A stretch of 64,000 nucleotides of DNA from Siderastrea radians (lineage: Eukaryota > Cnidaria > Anthozoa > Scleractinia > Rhizangiidae): assembly GCA_964017195.1 (NCBI GenBank), contig OZ024890.1, positions 23,063,201-23,127,200 of the forward strand. Reading direction: 5' to 3'. The notes under the pieces are model-generated. The model ran no database searches and was not told the DNA's origin. It saw only the letters and a list, made by a program, of their open reading frames with translations. A program made the position numbers and the translations under genes. Positions 13,101 to 24,706 of this stretch are shown here, piece by piece (within the stretch, counting starts at the first letter, position 1; the number at the start of each line of letters is the position of its first letter).

Positions 13101-14441
13101 TTATTAAAAAAATGACCCCCGTGTATAAAATCTTTTATATTTATATGGAAGCGAATTGAATTGCAAATACAGCAGCGTGTTGGAGGACGGAAGACTCGTC
13201 AAGATAATTAGTCGCCTAACCGACTCAAGTTTAGATTGCTACGACTACGGCAGATCAAATGGATTCCTTACTGATTAAGCCTAATTCCCATACTGGAGAA
13301 TCTACGCATGTAGTTATTCGTCACTGATTCGTGAACTGAACGGCGTTGTCTGATCAGAATTTATGTCTTTGCCAATGATGGCAAATACTTAACGTTTTCT
13401 TATTGTAATTCATCCTGAGTACTAAGCCCGTGCACCCCTGGCCAGGGGCAATGGTTCATGTGTTAGAGTACAACTCCTAATTCCTTTTTACTGTCAAAGC
13501 TAGGAACTTTTAATGATAAGAACTTAACACAGTAAAATAATCACTGACTTACGTTCGTGGTCGTCAAGTTTCATCTTGCTCTGCAGTTTTGTAAATTTTT
13601 AACCAAACTCGCCGCTTGGTTAAAATATGTCTCGAACTGGACGAGTCCTGTAAAGCTGTAGGAATCTCTGTGGACTGCAAGTCTACCCCTTCGCTGCTCC
13701 CTGGAAATATCTTTTGCTCGAGCCTTCTAATTCTGTCGTTCACGTTCAGATAAATAAACACGATCCTAAGTTATTAAAAAAATGATCCCCGTGTATAAAA
13801 TCTTTTATATTTATATGGAAGCGAATTGAATTGCAAATACAGCAGCGTGTTGGAGGACGGAAGACTCGTCAAGATTTTTAGTCGCCTAACCGACTCAAGT
13901 TTAGATTGCTACGGACTACGGCAGATCAAATGGATTCCTTACTGATTAAGCCTAATTCCCATACTGGAGAATCTACGCATGTAGTTATTCGTCACTGATT
14001 CGTGAACTGAACGGCGTTGTCTGATCAGAATTTATGTCTTTGCCAATGATGGCAAATACTTAACGTTTTCTTATTGTAATTCATCCTGAGTACTAAGCCC
14101 GTGCACCTCTGGCCAGGGGCAATGGTTCATGTGTTAGAGTACAACTCCTAATTCCTTTTTACTGTCAAAGCCAGGAACTTTTAATGATAAGAACTTAACA
14201 CAGTAAAATAATCACTGACTTACGTTCGTGGTCGTCAAGTTCCATCTTGCTCTGCAGTTTTGTAAATTTTTAACCAAACTCGCCGCTTGGTTAAAATATG
14301 TCTCGAACTGGACGAGTCCTGTAAAGCTGTAGGAATCTCTGTGGACTGCAAGTCTACCCCTTCGCTGCTCCCTGGAAATATCTTTTGCTCGAGCTTGCTA
14401 ATTCTGTCGTTCACGTTCAGATAAATAAACACGATCCCAAG
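13101..14441. repeat. 670-bp tandem duplication
   Basis: 13101-13770 and 13771-14441 are near-identical direct copies, beginning TTATTAAAAAAATGA, with a 1-bp difference in length (CTACGACTACGG against CTACGGACTACGG) and a few substitutions. Each copy holds the 3' two-thirds of a transmembrane exon. The duplication boundary cuts the exon in the left copy. Confidence 0.92.
13564..13761 (-). pseudogene. Truncated duplicate of the orphan transmembrane exon
   Basis: It matches the 14.2-kb exon from FIYLNVNDRI onward, with RRLEQ in place of SKLEQ. The initiator and most of the membrane segment are missing because the 670-bp duplication joint falls here. The same in-frame stop and donor follow at 13564-13552. 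Not expected to be translated on its own. Confidence 0.75.
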
Positions 14442-14531
14442 TAGAAATCCAACGATACAAAATATAAACAACAGTAACAAAGCCAAACGAGACACACGAT
14501 CATCAAACCGTTTTCCTGAAACCGTTCGCAT
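14224..14531 (-). pseudogene. Orphan type II transmembrane first exon with dibasic cleavage motif
   Basis: ATG at 14531 opens a 98-codon frame. A basic N-terminus (MRTVSGKRFDDR) is followed by a strong transmembrane segment (about residues 17-40, LALLLLFIFCIVGFLLG...), a short heptad run (NVNDRISKLEQKIF) and LTKRR near residue 80. The architecture equals exon 1 of the neighbouring collagens, but the sequence is a different subfamily. A good donor (GAAC|gtaagt) follows at 14223, but an in-frame TGA sits at 14235-14237, about 11 nt before it. No collagen exon is found downstream to gene B. Either a short membrane protein is made, or this is a relic first exon. The duplicate at 13761-13564 starts inside the transmembrane region and lacks an initiator. 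Confidence 0.55.
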
Positions 14532-17062
14532 CCTTTTCCGGTCCAGAAATTAATGGAAGTATTGTGCGCGTGTTAACACAACTACATATCGCGGGTGCAA
14601 AGTATTTATGCAAAAATTTCTCCAGACGTAGTAACTACTTGACATCTACAGTTGATTTTATTTACTTTTTTAGCCAATGCAAACAGACTTTTCCTGACCC
14701 TCAACTTAGTAGCGGGGGGAGGGAGGGGGGTGGAAAGTGATGGATGTTACCCCCGATAAGGTTTTCCTTAAGTTTTTCCGTGGCGATTTATCAACTGTAC
14801 CTACCGTTTTCAGTAGCTGTGCGCATATTCCTTAGACGCATTTGGCCACAAGTTTGAGATAATTGGTTACTATGGTTACGATATGTGACGTCATAAGTAG
14901 CGTTTTTGAAGAAAAAGTGTGTTTTTAACCTTTCTTTTAGATTGGACAAGTACACAATGTTGACAAAATTAAGCAGCGAAGTGTTTAATTACGACTTATT
15001 CTACATGTCCAGCATAAAAAATTTCAATTTCCGCCATTTTTGGATAATTTCTAATTTGGGGTAAAATCCAAGACGGCGGCCACTTCGGTGATTTCACAGG
15101 CTTCAGCAGCGCCGCAACAGAGCGCATCACAGCCTTTCTACTAAAGGTAAAATCTTTTCGATAGATTGTAACACGACAAAAACCCAGGGGGTACATCAAT
15201 TCCCGCCTTTGTACCACGGTGGGGGTGTGACTTTACTTTGCATCCAAAGGATTATATACTGAGAGTAAAACCCTGGATATCCGCAAGCGTACGCGTGCTT
15301 TGATTGGCTCCTTGTTAACAGGCTCATATCCTGCAAGTACAGAAACCGCACGAGGTTTCTTTGATCAAAAAAAGGTTAACGAAAGAATTGTTTCACGCAT
15401 GTGCGACTCAGTTTCGTGGAAAACGTTTTAATTATTCAGCTGTTTTTACTGCACCAACCTGTCACTTCCTCCTCCTCTTCTCCTTATTTACCCCCAGAAA
15501 GAGAGGAAATGTTATAACCGTAACTCAAATTTATTTTCGATTCTGGAAAACGTAAATATGAATCACAAAATATTAAATTACAATTAAATTGCTGGAAATT
15601 GAATAACTCGGCTACTTTTAATAAACCGGTTGAACTCAAGTCGTTAACTAATTTTCAGAACATATTTTGTCCAATACCTATTTCAAATATTAGGGGCCTC
15701 CTTCACCGGTATTATATCCCAAATAAACGTAAAAAATGAAAAAGCAGTTATAAAGAATATACGAGCAAATAATGAGGCTGTGACTAAAATCATAAAACAA
15801 TAATAATATTGTTAAAAAGTACAATACGTTTTCCAGACTGAAGGGTTTGTAACACAGTATGTAGGATCAGGAGTCATAAGGTTGGATCGGAAATTTTAAG
15901 CGGTCAGATTACATTAGGTATCACAGGCCACGGAATCAGTCCAAGACCAGATTAGGAATCGGCCCCGCTATGATGTAGACTGTGTTATGCACAATAGCGA
16001 ATGAAACGCCTCAACAGTTTGGAGATCAAACTTTTGGATGCAAAATAAAGAGAGAGTGAAAAACTACAATTGATGACCCTGTGATTTATTGAGATTGGTT
16101 GAATTTAAAATGTTAAATTGGAGCTCCCAGATTTTATTCAAGGAAATACGGTGTAGGATATATGGTTAGAGCTAACACAGTCCATCGAAAACTTTCCTCG
16201 TACTGACAGCTGACAGTTCCCAATACAGGGGTGAGTCATAACAATCTTTATGCGTTGAGTTCACTTCTGTAAGAATCTTCTTCAACATCACTCCCTTCCA
16301 CGAAGTATTTCTAATGAAACAGAACAATTAAAGTGAACATTACAAGTCAAGGCTTGATGACTGCTTATAAATTGTTAGTAGGAATTACATTTAAAAACCA
16401 ATGGGAAGATCACAAGAAATAGTGAAGTTTTTGGATGCATGTTCTGTTATACCACCAAGAAGTTCGCCGATGCCATTTGAAATCTATAATAGTTAGTATT
16501 TACATCTCAAAGTCCTCTCTATTATGAATGAAAAATTAATGCTTGATGCGTTCTTGATAGTAAAATGTCTTAATGCCCGAGGGATCACTTACTCTATATC
16601 TGCAACTGATATAACTCTTTACCTTTAGTTGTGGAGTGTAGTTTCTAACATGTGTCCATCGAAATGCTTCCTGGCATGCGACCATACACGTGCACATGAT
16701 TGAATGAAAGCTCTGTAGTTTATGTTGCTGTCATTGGTGATGTTTGTTTCTCAGTTTTGTAGCATGATTTTGCGGAATGATTTATATGGGAGGTGGGTTA
16801 TTTGGGGAGAACTCTTTTAGATGTCAATGAACTGGCGTAAGTCTCCATTCACTTGCTTGCATAAAATTCATGCATTTTATACTAGTTGATTCCTCCAGGT
16901 TTCATGGCAACTCAGAAAATATATAGCCTATTGAAAACTAAATAACTGAACAGATGCAGATCTGTTAGAGACGTTTAAGTCAAACCACAAAGTGTTGCAC
17001 GCTGTCTTCAAAATGCTAAATCAATCATATATCGGCAGGAGGTATATAAACAACCATCCTAC
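14532..17062. other. Intergenic, no gene recognised
   Basis: Between the orphan exon and the fragment captured in gene C. It contains a G-rich run near 14715-14731 and AT-rich sequence. No TIR, SINE head or coding homology is apparent. Confidence 0.45.
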
Positions 17063-17293
17063 CTTCCACACATTTTCATGTTGATATCCAAGTTCACTGC
17101 TGGGTGTCCCCAGGCCCCTTCTCGGAGACTTAAACTGCCGGTCGTCTTCATTAAGAAGTTCTGGATTGTGTTTTGCCAGATAATGACGTAACTGAATGAA
17201 AACATCACCATGGATGTTGTCCCCAGTGCTATCAGCCATTACTTTTAACTCCTCCATGCAAGCCCGGATACTTGCTTCATCACACACTGATTT
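17063..17293 (-). pseudogene. Captured internal exon of an unidentified gene
   Basis: The minus strand shows acceptor ttttattgtag, then 77 open codons (KSVCDEASIRACMEELKVMA..., FIQLRHYLAKHNPELL..., ending ENVWK), then donor GTGTGGAAG|gtagga. Length 231 nt and phase 0-0 make it a credible internal exon. I do not recognise the family; it is not collagen. About 135 nt of intron-like sequence separates it from a second coding-looking piece at 17430-17621 that is frameshifted. Together they replace the second half of the gene C CTD. Confidence 0.5.
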
Positions 17294-17429
17294 CTACAAT
17301 AAAACATAACAACTGAGAAACTGATGCACTCTCGCAGTTGTTATGATTTGAGCAATGGCAGACAGACCACTGTAGGAACGAAAGATTAAACAATAGTATA
17401 CTAGCCGTGGCAGGCACAGTAAGGACCAA

Positions 17430-17621
17430 TCAACCCATTTTGATCTCGGGAGCAACAATTTTTAGCCAGTCCTGCTTGAACCAGTTTAGAGTCAAACATT
17501 GTATTGAGAACCTCATCAAGTTCCAACTCTCGAAAAAACCCGTTTAGATAAATTATTGGCCGCATGGCCACAAATTCCGGACATCAGAGCAGCGAATTCT
17601 CGTGCGGCTTTCATCTGGCAT
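17430..17621 (-). pseudogene. Frameshifted piece of foreign coding sequence joined to the gene C CTD
   Basis: After the C CTD reaches ...WTEEYH, the homology stops at about 17621. The minus strand then reads MKAAREFAALMSGICGHAAN and, after a 1-nt shift near KRVF, ELELDEVLNTMFDSKLV. The two halves look like one ancestral frame. Source unknown. It probably belongs to the same donor gene as the exon at 17063-17293, since both lie in the same orientation with intron-like sequence between them, which implies DNA-level transfer rather than a retrocopy. Confidence 0.45.
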
Positions 17622-18911
17622 ATGATACTCCTCGGTCCATCCAGATGGGCAGTCATTCCTCGCGGGCATCATCAGCATTGAACCACGTGACATGACATAG
17701 CAGACAACGCAAGGGGCCTCGTGGTTACGGAGTTTTTTAAAAGGATCGAAATCGTTGACTTGATACTCAGTACCGTAAACGTAACCTGCGGTCTGATCGC
17801 TATCGCTGTACCTGTCATACTTTGGTTTGTTCGGAAGACAAAGGTAGTTTACGCCACCGCCTTGATGACTGTAATGTTCTCCACCCATTATACCTTAAAT
17901 AAGAAAACAAAATTTGACCGTGAAAAAAGTTTTACATTATGAGCTTCTCAATATAGGAATTCCGCTTATTTTCACACAGTGACCTCCAAAAAGACTAAAG
18001 AGTTTAGCTCTTTATCCCACACATTAGTAATAAAGGCCAAAAGCCTTTTGGAAGATGAAGCTATTTGGTGGTACTGCACGTTACCATGATTCTACCTCTT
18101 CGCACCTGTTCTATTTTCCACTTACCGCTGTATACCACATTACCGTCTCCAGAGCAGTTGGTTCGTCCCCAGCGAACGTAACTCACACCTGACAGCCCCT
18201 GTCCTTGTGGTCCCTTCTCCCCTTGAGGTCCAGAAGGACCCTGAGGTCCTGTACTTCCAGTCTTGCCAACTTGTCCTATGAAATTATGGAAGAAAAAAAA
18301 AGGGCACGCACGTTTAAAATTATTTCTGAGAATAAATGTGATTATAAGATGATTTTTGCAGGTACTGTAATTAATGAACCGTAATCAGTATCACGGCACG
18401 ATGTGATTTTTTGTCGCAAACAGTATCACAGACATTTTTACCATTTAGTACTTTTCAGCTCTCTAAATTCAAAAGAAGTTGGTAAAGCCCAAAATGCAAG
18501 AAGACGATAGCAAGGAAATAGAAAGATGCAAGGGGGACACACTGAAGGGAATTGTTGGCAATGCAACTTGGCCTCGTTTAGTCAATTTTTGACAAAAAGG
18601 ATAAAAAAATACTTCAGGTTTTACTATCGTAAACTAACCTGGCAGCAAAGAAATATACCGTACCTCTGGGTCCTGTAAGTCCTCGAGGTCCTTGGGGACC
18701 TTCTCGGCCGTCCCTACCGTCCCTACCTATAAATAATAATAAAAGGAACGAAAAGACAATCATTGTACTATTAAATAAGGTGGTGTAAGTACATTATTAT
18801 CAATAAGGGGCTACTGCACTCTTTTATAGCGATTCAGATGGCTTCGCAACGAGTTAAATTTTGACAATTTTTTGTATTTTTTGAAGAATTCGTCAAATTT
18901 AGTGAATTGAA

Positions 18912-19045
18912 AAGAGTGAGTTCGCAGCGGCCATGCTGGAGGAGGAAAACATTGAAATTCATTTCCATTAGGAAAACAGTTTTATTTTCATGCAAATAGC
19001 TTTTATTGTTTTGCTCCTCCAACATGGCCGCCGTGAACACACTCT
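18912..19045. mobile_element. MITE-like inverted repeat in an intron of gene C
   Basis: The ends GAGTGAGTTCGCAGCGGCC and its near-mirror at about 19017-19045 (GGCCGCCGTGAACACACTC) extend into CATGCTGGAGGAG / CTCCTCCAACATG. The arms are about 32 bp around an AT-rich core. The target duplication is unclear. Confidence 0.6.
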
Positions 19046-19048
19046 ATT

Positions 19049-19093
19049 GAACTAATGGCACGTGAACTAATGGCACGTGAACTAATGGCACGA
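19049..19093. repeat. Three tandem 15-bp units
   Basis: TGAACTAATGGCACG is repeated three times directly next to the damaged donor of the gene C collagen exon (19113). Confidence 0.85.
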
Positions 19094-20036
19094 CCCAACA
19101 CAATAAACTTTCCTGGCAGGCCTGGTTGCCCAACTGGCCCATCTCGACCTGAAATAACGAGCAAAACTATACTGTGAACTGTAGTCTCAAGAAATAGGCC
19201 AATATAATTAAGGCGTGACCACTCAATTTTATTAATAAGCGACTACTATACTCGTTTTTTTAGTCATGTAGATGGCTCTGTAACGAGTAAAATTTTAACA
19301 GTTTTTCATCTTTTAAACAAATCGTCAAATTTAGCGAGTAGCTTGTCTAGCAAACATAAATCATGTAGCTAAAATCACAAAATTAATGAAGTTGTACTGT
19401 CACAAGAAATAGTAAACTTTCGGAATAAAGAGAAATAGATAACAAACTTAGATGGCCAAGAGGTCTACCACGGCACAAATGACCCGGAAAATAAGTGACC
19501 TGACATTTTTATCCATAGAGAAAGAGTACTATGACTTATTATCCAACTGTATCAGTTATTAGCTAGTTCTTGTACAGAAAGCGCACGAAACGAGTACAAA
19601 TATCACATGATATTGTACAGTTGGTTATTGTACAGTACCGTCGTGCGCGCGCTTATCCTGTTACACTTGAAGTTTTCTTTCAAGTTACTGAAAAAGGTTG
19701 AAAAAGGTTAAGTTGGACAATACTCGTTGTTTGTATTTTGACTCGCCCTGCGGCCTCGTCAAAATACAGCACAAATCGTAAAAGTATACGGCGATACTTC
19801 ACACCGAAACATCTAACAAGATATACTTACTTATCGATAACGATCCGCTACTTTGATTTTACTCACCTCGCAAAAGCGTTTTCAAGAGCAATTTGTCTGC
19901 AGAAGTTTTGTTGCATTGGCGTATCCTGAAGAAAAAAGAAAGCTTTTCCATCCTATTTCAGCCATTTAGAGGCTATGATAGTGTAGGTGGGTAAAGTCGC
20001 ACACGAGACAAGGAGAGGCCCACACGGCCGGAGCTT

Positions 20037-20335
20037 AACCCGGTTTCTGTAGCATGAAGCAACTGAGAGTATTGCAAGTGCCCCCCTGGATGGGATGTTA
20101 GTCCATCGTAGGGCTTACCCCTTAGCAGTATGTCACCAGCTCCCATTTATACACCTGGGTGGAGAGAGACAATGTCAACCTGGGACAATGTCAACCTTGG
20201 GAACGAGGCTGAGACAATGTGGGGTCAAGTTTCTTGTCTAAGGAAACAACACGATGGCATGGACTGGACTTCGAACCACCGACATGAAGTTCAATGCAGT
20301 AACCACTACACCACCGCGCCCCCCCCCCCCCCCCA
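20037..20335 (-). mobile_element. tRNA-derived SINE, family 2
   Basis: On the minus strand it starts GGCGCGGTGGTGTAGTGGTT, has a GGTTCGAAGTCC B-box-like block, and continues into a body with the GTCTAGGAAAACAAC-type and CCTGGGTGGAG blocks. A poly-C run (20321-20335 as read on the plus strand) abuts its head. Partial copies of the body lie at 38155-38330 and 47640-47818. Located in intron 1 of gene C. Confidence 0.75.
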
Positions 20336-21186
20336 CAATTAAGAGGCCACATTCACCGGCACTGCTTTGATAAGAGTTTTACGTGCCTGAAGGTCAAAAA
20401 GGTTAATATTTTAATCAGCGAGAATAATAAAAATCTCATCCGCATATAAATTTACAGATAACGAAGTTTTGAGCATAGACCTTTCCTGTGTAAAATTTAA
20501 TGTGATCAAACATTTTTATGAGCCTTGGTTATGCTGCCGTCAAGTTTCCCTTAGTAGCTGTTTGAGTCCTGTTAAATTTACACCTACATACCCAACAGTG
20601 TTAGTTGTTGGTGGAATCGAACCCACGCACGTGCTGCAAAGGGAATAGGGATTCTCGCGGATGAGTAGCGCTTAGGCACAGTTTTTCGTGTCTCCTTCAC
20701 GCGAGCACGAATTAATGCTTCCATGCATGCAGACTCTCAGAGCCAAATTTGGGTCTTTATGTACGGAGTTTTCTTTTTTCGGTTTCTTTTGTTGCAAATC
20801 GCTTAAAAGGTCGTCGCACTCTTGCTGTTAGTACAAAAAGGAATAAAAACAAACAGACAAATTATTAATGACTGTTATCACGAAAGAGTGTAAGCTGAGA
20901 GACAGTAAAAAATAGAATGCCAAATCTGCACTAGGGAGGCATTGTAATGTATGGGCCCAAGATCCTGACTCACCGCTCATCCTCCATCCCCTCCACCCCT
21001 CAATAAATCCCTAATAGACACATGCACCCTTCTGTGACTTTGTTTAGGTTTTGACTTGAAGGTTAGAGTATCGTTACCTGCTCTCTATCACGTTTACTCT
21101 CTTAGCCAAACTTTGCAGATTAGTGGCCTTTTGTAGCGCTGATCGTCTTTCTCTCACGTCAGTGACATCTTTGTTTTGGATGAAAC

Positions 21187-21879
21187 CACAGGCAGCCCAA
21201 GCTAAGGTTGAGAACTGCGCATAAATTAGACTGTTTTTTCCACGCTATGCATAGTTTTCTATTTCCCTCAAACCGACCTCTGTGGACTCCGCAGTGCCGC
21301 CTTCTGCTTGTGGACAATCTCACTCAGCCTCTCCCCGGCTTGGGGACATTTTGTCGTCGAAACGCGGCTCGCAATGATTCATGTGTGCACTTCAAATGAA
21401 AACCCATACCAGGAAAGGCGAGTTTCGTATTTAAGAGGGATTTTCGACGGCTTAAAATAGGATCTGGAACCCAAGAGAAAGAGCAGAGGTATGTGCAAGA
21501 CCCAAGAATACGCCTTTGAAGTTGTAGGGCGATTCGTTTATTGTGATGGAATTTATCGAACCTCAAGTGAGGTGCAGTGTGAAACTGTTTCCTGCCTTTA
21601 ATTAATTCTAAACGTTCAGTAAACATGAAAAATATAAACCTCAATTTCTCGCCCAAAAAGCTTCAAACCAGCCCAGGAAGCCCTCCAATAATGACCAATA
21701 CAACAATGAAATAAGACAAATCTTTTTTATTTCGACTTCTTTCTGATTTGTGGCAATTTGAGACGTTTTGTATCATTTCCATACAAACTCTTAAATGTTG
21801 CCGATGTCATTATTATGCATAGCGTGGAAAAAACAGTCTAATTTATGCGCAGCTCTCAACCTTAGCTTGGGCTGCCTGT
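21187..21879. mobile_element. 693-bp TIR transposon inserted in exon 1 of gene C
   Basis: The ends are inverted over about 60 bp: CACAGGCAGCCCAAGCTAAG at the left and its complement at the right, running on through GCGCATAAATTAGACTG to GCTATGCATA. GATGAAAC occurs at 21179-21186 and 21880-21887, an 8-bp target duplication as in hAT-type insertions. The paralogous exons of D and E show the uninterrupted sequence (TTGAAACTTGC), which fixes the insertion point. No transposase is seen; the ORF at 21324-21656 has no recognisable domain. Confidence 0.9.
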
Positions 21880-22216
21880 GATGAAACGTGCTTTATTCGC
21901 AGCAGCTTTGAGGAGCTCTTCAGCAATGATTTTATCCACACTGCGTTCCACTTGATCCAAACGCTTCTCAATCGCCAGCAATTTGTGATAATTGTACACA
22001 CAAACAGAAAACTGAAAAGCGATGCACAGCAACAGGCACATCACCGTCACGAAATTTAACAAAGATGGAAACCACTCGGGCCTACTAGAAGAGGATGGGA
22101 TCGATTCTTGCCCCATTTTCAGACACTAAGATCTCGCCTTGTTACGTTTTTTGACGCGTGGGTGCAAAATATTTGTCACGTCAATCCAGATCCACACTGA
22201 ACTGAGTTTGTAATCG

Positions 22217-22244
22217 ATTTATAGCTTTTATTATGTTTACGTCA
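22217..22244 (-). promoter_or_regulatory. Core promoter of gene C: TATA-like box and CRE-like site
   Basis: On the minus strand TGACGTAA lies about 13 bp upstream of CTATAAATCG. The same pair stands at the same distance (about 100 bp) before the ATG of D and E. Confidence 0.55.
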
Positions 22245-22334
22245 CAGATGATTCAAGATGTAACTTGAATAATTGACTTCCCATACCGACAAGGTGTCCT
22301 GAATGACGTGCCCCTGGGCATGCTCACGTATATC

Positions 22335-22535
22335 TTAACCCTTTAAGCCCCAAGAGTGATCAACATCAAATTTCTCCTTATCATATCAGTGTACAATAAC
22401 ACACACAGGTCAAGAGAATTGAGGAAATGATCACCAACGCCTTGGTGTTTTAGCAAATTCTCCCAGCTAATGCCATAAGAAATATGTGGAGAACAGTGAG
22501 GAGAATCTGCTGCTGAATTGGGGCTTAAAGGGTTA
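22335..22535. mobile_element. MITE with AACCCTTTAAGCCCCAA ends
   Basis: The ends TTAACCCTTTAAGCCCCAA and TTGGGGCTTAAAGGGTTA are inverted, about 17 bp. The flanks suggest a TA or TTA target duplication. A diverged copy occupies the paralogous spacer at 30275-30490, so the insertion predates the duplication of the C and D units. Confidence 0.75.
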
Positions 22536-23338
22536 CCTGTTAGCTACAAACCTCGATGTTACAGAAAAGCACCTCACATTAGACTGACTGTCTTTTCTGT
22601 GTTTTAGTTACTTTATTGCAACTGGCCTTGTCGAACTCAATACAATAATTAGAAGAAAATATTCAACCAGAAAGAAACTCTCTCGACACATTTTGCCAGC
22701 CTCGTTCCCAGGAGGGAAATCAAATATGACGTCGCCCGTCGAACTCAGCGAAAGATTAGCCTGCTTTGAACGGACGTTTATTTACACAACGTAAGACATA
22801 AGACCTATGCTGTGACACTGGTTTACCAGAATTAATAAGTGCAGTTTTACTGCTTTGAAAAACAAGTGATATTTAAAATCCATACAAAGATTCCTGTGTA
22901 GTCTCTTATTTCTACGGTGAAGGTCACTGACATGGATATCAATTTGGCGGTTATTGTTTTCAAGCCTAATTGCACTCGCCTTCTATAACGATTTTATGCT
23001 TCCTGTCACGGCTACACTGATTAAGTACCCATAATACCGCCGTCATAAACGGCCGAATGTGCATGTAACAATATTTAGCCTTGCGTAGTAAAACATAGAG
23101 TAGCAACACAGAGTAAAACGTCAAAGAATTATAGTACGAAATTTCTGCTTCTGGTAGAACTGGTGACACTTCAAAACACTGTGACATTAAAATCTGCGTT
23201 CAAGATGCCGCTTTAACTTGCTGTTGTTGGTTCTTTTGTTCAATGCTTATTGGCCCATATTTTTTCGTTAAAACAGTTATTTCCCATAGCATGTCTATTG
23301 AAGCCACCACTTCACACCCGCCTAACGCATAACTTTTA

Positions 23339-24673
23339 TCACTTGGTGCACACAGCACAAGTCAACTCTCGTCCATCAACATATGGAAGACAAGGGTGTG
23401 CACCACATCGTCCTTCAACAGGGTACAGCAAGGCACCATTCTGGTTGGCTCCGCTACCGGGAACATACTCTGCATCCTCATCAACACAGATGAAGTCACG
23501 CTGCTTCTTGTGATTATAATACTCAGTCATCAGGTACCCATGATACTCCTCGGTCCATCCGGAGGGGCAGTCATTCCGTGTGGGCATCATTAGCATTGAA
23601 CCACGTGACTTGACGTAGCAGACAACGCAAGGTGCCTCGTAGTCGGCAATATTGCTCTTAATAATGTGGTTGACTTCATACTCAGTCCCGAACATGTACC
23701 CTGCGCTCTGGCGGCCAGCGCTGTACTTGTCATACTTTGGCTTGTGTGGCAGACAAAGGTAGTTTACTCCACCACCTTGATTAGTGTAATGTTCTCCACC
23801 CACTATACCTTAAATAAGAAAAAAAAATTTAAATCACATTAAGAACTGCCTGTCGATATCCGATACACAAACCTTAGTTCATGCCGCTTTCATCACTACT
23901 AAACTTGACAATTGCAATTCGCTACTATATGGACCCCCACAATATTTACTCGATAGATTGCAAACTGTTCAGAAGTCTACAGCTCGCCTCATAGCTCGCA
24001 GCAATAAAAAATATGACCATGTAACACCGACCCTTAAAAAAGCTACATTGGTTACCAGTTAGGAAGAGAATATCATTTAAACTGCTACTTTCAGCATACA
24101 AGGCCTCAAATGAATTAGCTCCAGGTTATATTACAGACATGCTACAGCTATATAGACCCTATAGACCACTCTGCTCATCGACCCAGCAGCTCCTAAGAAT
24201 TCCACCAGCAAAATCATCGTGCTATGGTGAACGCTTCTTCTAGCATGCTGCACCAAAACTTTGGAATTCCCTGCCTGACCATTCCGACCTATCTATTTAA
24301 ATAGAAAGAACTGCTAAAGGCAAAACCACAGCGACAAACCAGTGAGGAGTGCCGGATCTTGTGTAGACCTGGATCAGTAAAAATCTTGAAGACGAGAGTA
24401 AACAACAGTAAACTGATCCTTACGGCGAAAAGATTAAGAAATTAAAATGGAAACAGAAATGAAATAAAGTAAATATATTACTTTATTTCATTTCTGTTTC
24501 CACTTTAATTTCTTAATCTTCTCGCCGTAAGGATCAGTTTACGGTTGTTTACATTCGTCTATCTATTTAACCAGGCTTATGATTGTGGCTTATCCAATTT
24601 ATTTTAATTTTAGTCAGTTAGGATACCTGATTGTAAAGCGCCATTGGGCTAAACGGAAATGGCCCTATATCAT

Positions 24674-24706
<33 letters not shown>

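Larger units (their letters stand above)
17622..22116 (-). pseudogene. Gene C: membrane short-chain collagen, inactivated
   Basis: All exons of the D/E layout can be placed: exon 1 22116-21880 plus 21178-21078 (split by a 693-bp transposon), linker 19925-19867, collagen exon 19148-19113, collagen exon 18726-18664, collagen/WGRTNC exon 18275-18126, and CTD 17893-17622. Three independent lesions are visible. The transposon interrupts exon 1 before the VRERR site. The first collagen exon is cut to 36 nt and its donor is CCAG|gaaag instead of gtaag. The CTD stops after WTEEYH, losing five of nine cysteines, and runs into foreign sequence. Other splice sites remain canonical. The TATA-like and CRE-like promoter elements are retained at 22217-22244. 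Unlikely to give a working collagen, although transcription is possible. Confidence 0.85.
22117..23338. other. C/D intergenic spacer
   Basis: Paralogous to the D/E spacer (29528-30891), as shown by shared sequence near 22700-22760 and 29930-29990. It holds the promoter pair of gene C and a MITE at 22335-22535. No other gene. Confidence 0.65.
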
